Positions 6,091 to 11,119 of a stretch of DNA of 11,119 bases are shown here, piece by piece. The notes beneath the pieces are model-generated. The model saw only the letters and a program-made list of their open reading frames with translations. It did no database searches and was not told the DNA's origin. Position 1 is the first letter of the stretch. Each line of letters opens with the position of its first letter. The position numbers and the translations under genes are program-made. This stretch comes from JALQTD01 sp965656785 (GTDB lineage: Bacteria > Bacteroidota > Bacteroidia > Flavobacteriales_D > Sanyastnellaceae). The DNA is taken from NCBI GenBank assembly GCA_965656785.1, contig CBFHLY010000054.1:1-11119 (forward strand). The letters run 5' to 3'.

Positions 6091-6855
6091 TTAACTTTCC
6101 ATCACCCCCACCACCCGCCGGCCTTCGGCCCACCGATAAATCGCATTGACCACCACCAAATGCGCAATCAACGCCACGTGCAACGGCGCCAAATACCCCG
6201 GCCATCCCCAATCCGCCCGCACCAGCGGGTTGTCCACTTTCGGCGGCTCCCACATGTACATGTAATTCGCCACTTGGTGCGCCGGCACAGGCCAGTACGT
6301 ATTCAACCCCCAATTCACCCCCGCCATCAACGTCGACACCACCGCGGCCATCCCATACGTCTTCAGCCACCCCATCCTAGGAAACCGCATCCCAAAATGC
6401 CGCGTCATCACGATGGGCATGAAGATGATGAAGCCGTGGCGAATGCAATAATCCACCAGCACGATGGGCGCATCGCCGACCGTCAACTGGGGTGTGATGA
6501 ACGAATGCAGCCCCCCGATGGTCCCGAGGAAGGCAGAAAACGTATACACCCAAGTGTTGCGCCAAAAACAATTCAACGCCACCAACACGAAGTTCAACCC
6601 ACAAAAGTGCAAGGGCAACGACCGGTGCAACGTAAACTGCTGCTCCGGATGCACCGTCGCATAAATGGGCAACAGCAAATTGAATGCGATGAGCAGCCAC
6701 CCCAAACGCGGCAACATTCGCTCTCGCTGTTCCGCATCCAACCGGTCCAACACCTTGACGAACAGCAGCCCTCCGACCACCGTGGCCCCCACCATCGCCC
6801 AGTACCGCGGCTCGTCCTGGTGTATGATCACATCGTAACGCATGGCGAAATGCAT
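6091..6855 (-). CDS. YwaF/TIGR02206-family integral membrane protein
   Basis: From the ATG at 6855 this is 254 residues (a second ATG at 6843 would give 250). It has about six or seven hydrophobic segments, a conserved LPLHFCG-type stretch (about residue 80), and the family hallmark NWGLNTYW followed by ANYMYM and PP. The TIGR02206 family (B. subtilis YwaF) are polytopic membrane proteins of unknown function. Histidine and aromatic residues cluster in loops, but no catalytic motif is clear. A TTG-started extension to 6936 is possible on paper but adds a charged, proline-rich segment with no similarity I recognise. The gene precedes thyA by 27 bases on the same strand and may be co-transcribed with it, although thyA has its own promoter-like box. 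Confidence 0.85.
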   Translation of the reverse strand: MHFAMRYDVIIHQDEPRYWAMVGATVVGGLLFVKVLDRLDAEQRERMLPRLGWLLIAFNLLLPIYATVHPEQQFTLHRSLPLHFCGLNFVLVALNCFWRNTWVYTFSAFLGTIGGLHSFITPQLTVGDAPIVLVDYCIRHGFIIFMPIVMTRHFGMRFPRMGWLKTYGMAAVVSTLMAGVNWGLNTYWPVPAHQVANYMYMWEPPKVDNPLVRADWGWPGYLAPLHVALIAHLVVVNAIYRWAEGRRVVGVMES

Positions 6856-6868
6856 AGGTTTGACCCGC

Positions 6869-6876
6869 CCAAGATA
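6869..6876 (-). promoter_or_regulatory. Weak -7-like box before the YwaF-like gene
   Basis: TATCTTGG (one mismatch to TAnnTTTG) ends 13 bases before the ATG at 6855. No TTTG lies at the expected distance upstream. It is the best candidate in the gap after the mscS-type gene. Confidence 0.3.
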
Positions 6877-6973
6877 TTCCCTTTTGCGGTCGGTGTGGTT
6901 CGGGCCGGGAGTGAGGATTTCGCGTGAACTGGGCAAAACCTAGCCCGACGACGAGAAAATTCGCACCGCTCGA

Positions 6974-7025
6974 ATTGAAATCCCCACTTTTCGGGCCGAC
7001 CCCTGGCGAATTTGGGGATTTCAAT
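6974..7025. repeat. Perfect 13-bp inverted repeat in the gap after the mscS-type gene
   Basis: ATTGAAATCCCCA (6974-6986) is repeated in inverted orientation as TGGGGATTTCAAT (7013-7025), with a 26-base spacer rich in GGGCC/CCCC. The right arm also overlaps a smaller palindrome, GGGATT-TC-AATCCC (7015-7028). The element sits 13 bases past the mscS-type stop. No T run follows on either strand, so it is not a standard intrinsic terminator, though it could stabilise an mRNA end or be a protein site or a dispersed repeat. Confidence 0.85.
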
Positions 7026-7038
7026 CCCAGCGGAACGA

Positions 7039-8094
7039 TCAATTCGGTTGCTGCACGAGCACCGTCTGCGTGGGGAAGGCCATTTCGAGGCCTTCGGCGT
7101 TGAACCGCTTCAAAATCTCCAAGTTGATGGCGCTCGGCGTCAGCGTCACATCCGCTTCCTTCAGGACGAAATACACCGCGCTCACGTTGAGGCTGAAATC
7201 GCCGAAGCCACTGAACCAAATGGTGGTGTTGTCCTGGGTGCCCACATGCGCCACGATGATTTCCTCCAGGATGCTCAACGCGAGTTCGATCCGCTCCGGG
7301 GTGGTGTCGTAGGTAAGGCCCAAATCCACCCGCACCTTGCGCGCCGGCTCCGCCGTAACGTTCTCCACGACGCCGTCCGTGAATTTGTGGTTCGGGATGG
7401 TCACCATCCGACCGGCCAGGGTTTTGATGCGCGTGCTGCGGATGCCGATTTCGAGGACTGTGCCGTCGATGCCTGCCACCTGGACGCGGTCGCCGACCAC
7501 GAAGGGCTTGTCGACAAAGACGGTGATGCCGCCGAAGATGTTGGCCACGAAATCTTTCGCCGCCATCGCCATGGCGAGGCCGCCGATGCCGACCCCCGCC
7601 AACAAGGCGCCAACATCGTAGCCCGCGTTGTTCAGAGCCATGATGGTGCCCAGGACCCAAATCGTGGCCCGGAGCGTCTTTTGCAAAATGGGCGTGACCT
7701 GACCGACCATCTTCGACTCGGACCGCTCGGTCACCCGGGCGAGGAAGTTGCCGACCAGGGAATCGATGAGCCGGGCCGCAAGCCACGTCACGTCGAGGGC
7801 CACCGCGATGCTGAAGACGTGCTCCATGAACGTGTCGACGCCTTCGCCGAAACGAAGGTGGTCGTATCCGAACCAAGCGCCGAGCAGCACGACTGCCAGG
7901 GCGATGGGCTCTTCGATTTGGTCCACGATCAAATCGTCCACCTCCGAAGACGTGCGCGCCGCCAAACGCTTTAAACGGCGGGAAAACCAGCGGTAAACGA
8001 GGCGCCCCACGACCACGCCGCCGAGTAGCCAAACCAAGGCCACCCCCCACTCGCGCAGCGGATTACCCAGGAAAATGACGTCGAAAAATTCCAT
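7039..8094 (-). CDS. MscS-type mechanosensitive channel
   Basis: 351 residues from the ATG at 8094. N-terminal membrane segments lie near residues 14-32, 60-78 and 90-110, a further one near 145-165, and then the pore-lining helix with the Gly/Ala pattern GALLAGVGIGGLAMAMAAKD typical of MscS TM3. It continues into FVANIFGGITVFVDKPFVVGD and the beta domain (GTVLEIGIRSTRI, TIPNHKF), with a C-terminal alpha/beta domain to residue 351. Channels of this family open under membrane tension and release solutes on osmotic downshift. The longer N-terminal membrane part is common in Bacteroidota members. The frame is open further upstream, but that stretch is antisense to purK and lacks membrane character. 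The start codon mirrors the purK start in a perfect inverted repeat. Confidence 0.93.
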   Translation of the reverse strand: MEFFDVIFLGNPLREWGVALVWLLGGVVVGRLVYRWFSRRLKRLAARTSSEVDDLIVDQIEEPIALAVVLLGAWFGYDHLRFGEGVDTFMEHVFSIAVALDVTWLAARLIDSLVGNFLARVTERSESKMVGQVTPILQKTLRATIWVLGTIMALNNAGYDVGALLAGVGIGGLAMAMAAKDFVANIFGGITVFVDKPFVVGDRVQVAGIDGTVLEIGIRSTRIKTLAGRMVTIPNHKFTDGVVENVTAEPARKVRVDLGLTYDTTPERIELALSILEEIIVAHVGTQDNTTIWFSGFGDFSLNVSAVYFVLKEADVTLTPSAINLEILKRFNAEGLEMAFPTQTVLVQQPN

Positions 8095-8098
8095 GCCG

Positions 8099-8106
8099 CA
8101 AACTTC
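8099..8106 (-). promoter_or_regulatory. -7-like box before the mscS-type gene
   Basis: GAAGTTTG differs from TAnnTTTG in the first base only and ends four bases before the ATG, the mirror position of the purK box. A second candidate, TATTCTTG, lies further up (8115-8108), 13 bases from the ATG. Neither has a clear TTTG at -33. Confidence 0.4.
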
Positions 8107-8113
8107 GCAAGAA

Positions 8114-8121
8114 TACCTTTG
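8114..8121 (+). promoter_or_regulatory. -7 box (TAnnTTTG) before purK
   Basis: TACCTTTG is a perfect match to TAnnTTTG and ends four bases before the purK ATG at 8126. The -33 region has only TTCC at 8089, about 21 bases upstream. The predicted transcription start is at or within the start codon. Confidence 0.6.
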
Positions 8122-8125
8122 CGGC

Positions 8126-9262
8126 ATGCGAAACGATGTGGCTTTTGGCGCGGAACTGCGCGTGGGCGTCCTCGGCGGCGGACAGTTGGGACGGATGATG
8201 ATCCAAGCGGCGGCCGATTGGGACCTGCGGGTTGAGGTGATGGACCCCGCGGCCGACGCGCCCTGCCGGCACTTGACCCACCGGTTCGTGCAGGGCGACT
8301 TGCAGGATGCGGATGCGGTGTTTGAATTTGGCAAGGAACTCGACGTCATCACCATCGAAATCGAGCACGTCAGCGTGGACGGCCTCCGGCGCCTTAAAGC
8401 GGCCGGCGTGGAAGTGCACCCCGACCCTGAACACCTCGCCACCATCCAAGACAAAGGGCTGCAAAAGCAGTTCTTCGCCGCGCACGGCATCCCTTCCGCC
8501 CCCTTCACGCTGAGCGACGCTCCCCCGACCGCCTTCCCGGTGGTCCAAAAACTGCGCAAGGGCGGCTACGACGGCAAAGGCGTGGCCATCCTCCGGAGCG
8601 CGGAAGACGCGGCGTTCGACGGGCCCTGCGTCCTCGAACAGCCCGTGGACATCGCCAAGGAACTGAGCGTCATCGTAGCCCGCAACCCGTCGGGAGCCAC
8701 CGCCACGTTCCCGGTCGTGGAAGCGGTGTTCGACCCGGTGGCGAATTTGGTGGACTACCTCATCGCCCCCGCCGATGTGAGCCCCGAAACCGCGAAAGAA
8801 GCCGAAGCCCTCGCCCTGCGCGTGGCCGACGCCATGGGCTTCACAGGCTTGCTGGCGGTGGAACTGTTCCTCGACCGGGAGGGCGTGCTTTGGGTCAACG
8901 AGCTCGCGCCCCGCACCCACAACAGCGGCCACCACACCATCGAAGCGAACCACACGTCCCAATTCCAACAGCACCTCCGGGCCATCCTCGACTTGCCCCT
9001 CGGCGACGCTTCCGCCCGCAGCGCCGGCGCGATGCTCAACCTCGTGGGGGCCGCGGATGCGCACGGCAGCCCCGTCTACACCGGCTTGGGTGCGGCCCTC
9101 GGCGCCCCCGGAGTTTACGCCCACATCTACGGAAAATCCGCCGTCAAACCGTTTCGGAAAATGGGCCACGTCACGGTGACTGGGGCAACGGTCGAGGCCG
9201 TGAAAGCCCGGGTGCTCGAGCTGCGGAACGCCTTGCGCGTGGACGGAACCCGCGTATCTTGA
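8126..9262 (+). CDS. purK: 5-(carboxyamino)imidazole ribonucleotide synthase (PurK)
   Basis: 378 residues, ATP-grasp superfamily. The N-terminal Rossmann-like motif VGVLGGGQLGRMM starts at residue 13. The central ATP-binding region includes KLRKGGYDGKGV, and VLEQPVDIAKELSVIVAR carries the typical ExxxxxKE(L/I)S signature. The C-terminal catalytic part has NELAPRTHNSGHHTIE, a PurK hallmark. PurK makes N5-CAIR from AIR, bicarbonate and ATP in purine biosynthesis; PurE, its partner, is not in this window. An upstream in-frame ATG at 8075 lies inside the mscS-type gene, so ATG at 8126, just after the -7 box, is the better start. It leaves about ten residues before the first strand. ddl follows after nine bases. 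Confidence 0.96.
   Translation: MRNDVAFGAELRVGVLGGGQLGRMMIQAAADWDLRVEVMDPAADAPCRHLTHRFVQGDLQDADAVFEFGKELDVITIEIEHVSVDGLRRLKAAGVEVHPDPEHLATIQDKGLQKQFFAAHGIPSAPFTLSDAPPTAFPVVQKLRKGGYDGKGVAILRSAEDAAFDGPCVLEQPVDIAKELSVIVARNPSGATATFPVVEAVFDPVANLVDYLIAPADVSPETAKEAEALALRVADAMGFTGLLAVELFLDREGVLWVNELAPRTHNSGHHTIEANHTSQFQQHLRAILDLPLGDASARSAGAMLNLVGAADAHGSPVYTGLGAALGAPGVYAHIYGKSAVKPFRKMGHVTVTGATVEAVKARVLELRNALRVDGTRVS
9232..9262 (+). promoter_or_regulatory. Possible promoter for ddl inside the end of purK
   Basis: CTTG (9232-9235) is followed by 19 bases and TATCTTGA (9255-9262), a -33/-7 pair with the correct spacing but two mismatches in the -7 box. The last three bases are the purK TGA stop. The box ends nine bases before the ddl ATG. 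ddl may also be read through from purK. Confidence 0.35.
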
Positions 9263-9271
9263 CGCCCTGAG

Positions 9272-10264
9272 ATGAATGCGCCCAAGCTTCGTTTGGCCGT
9301 GGTGTGCGGGGGATACTCCGCCGAGGCCGCCGTTTCGCGGAAGTCCGCTGCCAACGTCATGGAACACCTCGACCGGAAGCGGTACGAGCCGACGTTGATC
9401 CACATCGACGCCGATGGGTGGTGGGCCGAAGTCGCGGGCGAACGCCGCGCCGTCAGCCGCGAAAAATTCACCGTGCCCGGGCTCCCGCCCTTCGATGGGG
9501 TGTTCATCATCGTCCACGGCACGCCGGGTGAAGACGGGCGCCTGCAAGGCTACTTCGAGCTGATCGGCATTCCGCATACCACTGGCAACGCCCGCAACAT
9601 GGCCCTCACCTTTCACAAAGGATGGACCACCGGTTTGCTCCGAGCGAAGGGCCATCCCGTGGCGCCCTCGAAGGAGATTCCGAAAGGGGCTGATGTGGAG
9701 GGATTGGATTTGGAATTGCTGTTGGTGGGCATCGACTTGCCGTGCTTCGTGAAGCCCAACGAAGCCGGATCGAGCGTTGGGGTGCACCGGGTGGACCGCG
9801 TGGAAGAGCTCCGGCCCGCCATCCGGGCCGCATTGGCGGCTGAATCGTCGTCGGTGCTCGTGGAAGGCTTGCTAGACGGACGTGAATTCACCGTCGGCGT
9901 GTTGCCCGATGGCGCAGGCGGCGTCATGGCTTTGCCCATTACCGAAATCATCTCGCACAACACGTTTTTCGATTATGCCGCGAAGTACGAAGGCGCTTCC
10001 GACGAAATCACCCCCGCCGATTTGCCGGTGGAAACGACCGAACAGCTGCAGGAACTGGCGGTGGCGGTGTATCGGGATTTGGACTGCGCAGGCATGGCGC
10101 GGGTGGACATGATCTTGATGGACGGCATTCCGCGGATCATCGAAATCAATACGGTGCCGGGGTTTTCGGCGGCGAGCATCGTTCCGCAACAGGGGGCGGC
10201 CATCGGACTGAGCAAGCAAGACATCCTGACTCGGGTGGTCGAGGCGACGGTGGGTTTGGCTTAA
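9272..10264 (+). CDS. ddl: D-alanine--D-alanine ligase
   Basis: 330 residues, ATP-grasp fold. The N-terminal CGGYSAEAAVS (12-22) and HGTPGEDG (82-89) bind D-Ala. KPNEAGSSVGV (161-171) and the EGLLDGREFTVGV region are the ATP-grasp strands. Metal ligands are D279, E291 and N293 (EINTVPG). The omega-loop tyrosine Y239 (FFDYAAKYEG) marks D-Ala-D-Ala rather than D-Ala-D-Lac specificity, by comparison with Y216 of E. coli DdlB. The enzyme makes the D-Ala-D-Ala dipeptide for peptidoglycan precursors in the cytoplasm. A few residues longer than E. coli DdlB, as usual for Bacteroidota. The ATG at 9272 lies nine bases past purK. The stop (10262-10264) is convergent with ruvC, whose terminator starts right there. 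Confidence 0.97.
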   Translation: MNAPKLRLAVVCGGYSAEAAVSRKSAANVMEHLDRKRYEPTLIHIDADGWWAEVAGERRAVSREKFTVPGLPPFDGVFIIVHGTPGEDGRLQGYFELIGIPHTTGNARNMALTFHKGWTTGLLRAKGHPVAPSKEIPKGADVEGLDLELLLVGIDLPCFVKPNEAGSSVGVHRVDRVEELRPAIRAALAAESSSVLVEGLLDGREFTVGVLPDGAGGVMALPITEIISHNTFFDYAAKYEGASDEITPADLPVETTEQLQELAVAVYRDLDCAGMARVDMILMDGIPRIIEINTVPGFSAASIVPQQGAAIGLSKQDILTRVVEATVGLA

Positions 10265-10296
10265 AAATAAGAAGGGCCGCCCCGTTGGACAGCCCT
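10261..10296 (-). terminator. Intrinsic terminator for ruvC, abutting the ddl stop
   Basis: On the minus strand AGGGCTGTCC pairs with GGGCGGCCCT-type sequence (10296-10287 with 10282-10273, ten pairs including two G-U) around a 4-base loop, followed by TCTTATTTTT. On the plus strand the two G-U pairs become A-C mismatches and no T run follows, so the element is directional and serves the ruvC transcript, leaving it a 3' tail of about 120 bases. Its T run reaches into the ddl stop codon. Confidence 0.75.
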
Positions 10297-10327
10297 CCCC
10301 AGTTGAATGAAAACAAGTAAACTGTTA

Positions 10328-10345
10328 TTGAAGCCGAAGCTTCAA
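10328..10345. other. Hairpin in the ddl-ruvC gap with a UUCG tetraloop on the minus strand
   Basis: TTGAAGC (10328-10334) pairs with GCTTCAA (10339-10345). Read on the minus strand the loop is C(UUCG)G, an extra-stable RNA tetraloop, and it would lie in the ruvC 3' tail. On the plus strand the loop is CGAA and is followed by GGTCTTT, at best a weak terminator for ddl. The remaining gap (10297-10396) holds a small CGAAG/CTTCG hairpin (10369-10384) and nothing else I can support. Confidence 0.55.
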
Positions 10346-10396
10346 GGTCTTTAACGAGGCCAACTCCGCGAAGGTTACGCTTCGGTGAAAAAAATT

Positions 10397-10960
10397 TCAA
10401 CGCACCCGATCCGGGTTGTCGGCGATGAAGGCCTTCCACCCGCTGTGGCCCGTCTGCATGCGCGGCGTAGCGAGCTGAAACGCGTGGCACAGCGCCACCG
10501 CCAAGCCATCCGTCGCATCGAGCTCCTTCGGCATCGACGCCTCCGGAATCTTCAACGTCCGCGCCACCATCGCCGCCACCTGCTCCTTGCTCGCCGCGCC
10601 CGATCCCGTGATGCTCTGCTTCACCCGCCGTGGCGCATATTCCGCAATGGGCACGTCCCGCGACAACGCCGCCGCCAACGCCACGCCCTGCGCCCGCCCC
10701 AACTTCAACATCGACTGAACGTTCTTCCCGAAGAACGGCGCCTCCACCGCCAAATGATCCGGATGGTGCGTCTCGATCAACGCCACCACGCGATCGAAAA
10801 TCCGCTTCAACTTCACCGCGTGGTCCTTGTACTTCGACAAGTGCAGCGCACCCATTTCCAAAAGTTCCTGCCGCTTGCCGACCACGCGGATGACGCCGTA
10901 CCCCATGATGGTGGTGCCGGGGTCGATGCCGAGGATGATCTGCTCTTTAGGGGGGGACAT
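10397..10960 (-). CDS. ruvC: Holliday junction resolvase RuvC
   Basis: 187 residues, close to the usual 170-190. The RNase H-like fold carries the four acidic catalytic residues: D13 in ILGIDPGT, E73 in LAVEAPFF, and D148 and D151 in LDATDGLAVALCH. The VKQSITGSGAASKEQV segment (113-128) is the conserved junction-contacting region. RuvC resolves Holliday junctions by paired nicks together with RuvAB, which is not in this window. The gene stands alone, convergent with ddl and divergent from the gene at 10986 with only 25 bases between the start codons. A directional terminator lies downstream next to the ddl stop. Confidence 0.97.
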   Translation of the reverse strand: MSPPKEQIILGIDPGTTIMGYGVIRVVGKRQELLEMGALHLSKYKDHAVKLKRIFDRVVALIETHHPDHLAVEAPFFGKNVQSMLKLGRAQGVALAAALSRDVPIAEYAPRRVKQSITGSGAASKEQVAAMVARTLKIPEASMPKELDATDGLAVALCHAFQLATPRMQTGHSGWKAFIADNPDRVR

Positions 10961-10966
10961 GCTCGG

Positions 10967-10974
10967 CTAAGGTA
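10967..10974 (-). promoter_or_regulatory. -7-like box before ruvC
   Basis: TACCTTAG differs from TAnnTTTG at one base and ends six bases before the ruvC ATG. It shares its TA step (10973-10974) with the oppositely oriented box of the divergent gene. No TTTG is seen at the -33 position. Confidence 0.4.
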
Positions 10975-10980
10975 CATTTG
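10973..10980 (+). promoter_or_regulatory. -7 box (TAnnTTTG) before the gene at 10986
   Basis: TACATTTG is a perfect match and ends five bases before the ATG at 10986. A weak -33-like TTTAG lies at 10946-10950. Confidence 0.55.
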
Positions 10981-10985
10981 GGAGC

Positions 10986-11119
10986 ATGAATCGGCGGCTG
11001 CTTTCCATCGGGATTTCACTGCTCGCGCTCGGGTGGGTGGCGTGGGAGGTGTGGCGGCATGAGGTTTGGGCCGTGGAGTGGCCGGAGCCGAGGTGGGCCG
11101 CGGTGGGGGGCGTGCTGGG
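10986..11119 (+). CDS. 5' part of a membrane-protein gene, truncated by the window edge
   Basis: 44 codons are visible. The product starts MNRR, followed by a hydrophobic helix (about residues 5-20, LLSIGISLLALGWVAW) and a Trp-rich stretch (W17, W20, W23, W28, W32, W37), and a second hydrophobic run begins at the edge. The short basic start, one helix, then a polar Trp-containing linker resembles the N terminus of lysylphosphatidylglycerol-synthase-type (UPF0104, flippase-like) membrane proteins, but too little is visible to assign it. The start is supported by a perfect TAnnTTTG box five bases upstream and by the divergent arrangement with ruvC. Confidence 0.6.
   Translation, partial: MNRRLLSIGISLLALGWVAWEVWRHEVWAVEWPEPRWAAVGGVL

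Larger units (their letters stand above)
8092..8128. promoter_or_regulatory. Inverted repeat holding both divergent start codons (mscS-type gene / purK)
   Basis: CATGCCGCAAA (8092-8102) and TTTGCGGCATG (8118-8128) are perfect inverted copies, 11 bp each, around a 15-base centre. Each arm contains a start codon (mscS-type ATG at 8094-8092, purK ATG at 8126-8128) preceded by TTTGCGGC. The two transcription units therefore share an almost symmetrical 31-base promoter region. Confidence 0.8.

Noticed and set aside
6856..6936. TTG-started N-terminal extension of the YwaF-like protein
   Set aside because: Charged, proline-rich and without similarity I recognise; ATG starts at 6855 or 6843 precede the first membrane segment normally.
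7039..8559. Extended N-terminus for the mscS-type gene
   Set aside because: The extra 155 residues lie antisense to purK, have no membrane character, and would begin inside it; the ATG at 8094 precedes the first membrane helix and follows a promoter-like box.
8063..9787. 574-codon open frame antisense to purK and ddl
   Set aside because: Composition is His/Gly/Arg/Val-rich with no domain, and it spans two clearly real genes on the other strand.
10369..10384. CGAAG/CTTCG hairpin as a terminator
   Set aside because: The stem is only 5 bp, and no T run follows it in either direction; the T run next to it lies on the wrong side for ruvC.
1..11119. Mobile elements, CRISPR arrays, tRNA or rRNA genes, defence systems
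   Set aside because: No transposase, integrase, spaced repeat array, cloverleaf-forming sequence or defence-type domain was found on reading both strands; the region is mostly housekeeping genes.

Overview
The window looks like ordinary chromosomal core sequence from a GC-rich member of the Bacteroidota. Three things point there: a PorV/PorQ-family outer-membrane protein, the absence of Shine-Dalgarno sequences before most starts, and several matches to the Bacteroidota -7 promoter box TAnnTTTG directly in front of genes. I see no phage, transposon, CRISPR array, tRNA or rRNA, and no base-composition break suggesting recent transfer. I cannot name the genus.

Layout from left to right. The tail of an unidentified plus-strand gene (2-85) precedes a PorV/PorQ-like barrel gene (105-1142), which ends in a strong intrinsic terminator. 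greA and a HIT-family hydrolase gene (1268-2130) follow as a translationally coupled pair. They run head-on, with a 3-base gap, into a long minus-strand block. In transcription order that block is mscS-type channel (8094-7039), a 184-base gap with an inverted repeat, a YwaF/TIGR02206 membrane protein (6855-6091), thyA, folA, a HupE/UreJ_2-type membrane protein, yidD, a His-rich lipoprotein and a secreted Asp-box (sialidase-fold) protein ending at 2134. From thyA onward these genes overlap or are 9 bases apart. On the plus strand, purK and ddl (8126-10264) diverge from the mscS-type gene. Convergent ruvC (10960-10397) is followed by a divergent, truncated membrane-protein gene (10986 to the window end).

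Functions: thyA and folA form the dTMP/tetrahydrofolate pair; purK serves purine synthesis; ddl serves peptidoglycan; ruvC serves recombination; greA serves transcript rescue; the MscS-type channel serves osmotic safety; yidD serves membrane-protein insertion. The less ordinary part is the cassette hupE-like / yidD / His-rich lipoprotein / Asp-box protein. A putative metal permease sits beside a lipoprotein carrying 15 histidines in 31 residues, and the cassette has its own well-formed promoter inside the end of folA.

The most interesting regulatory signal is repeated. In front of thyA, purK, the gene at 10986, hupE, ruvC, yidD and the mscS-type gene, a perfect or near TAnnTTTG box ends only 4-6 bases before the chosen start codon. 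This predicts leaderless or nearly leaderless mRNAs. Two divergent gene pairs pack both promoters into 25-31 bases, one of them inside a perfect inverted repeat that includes both start codons.
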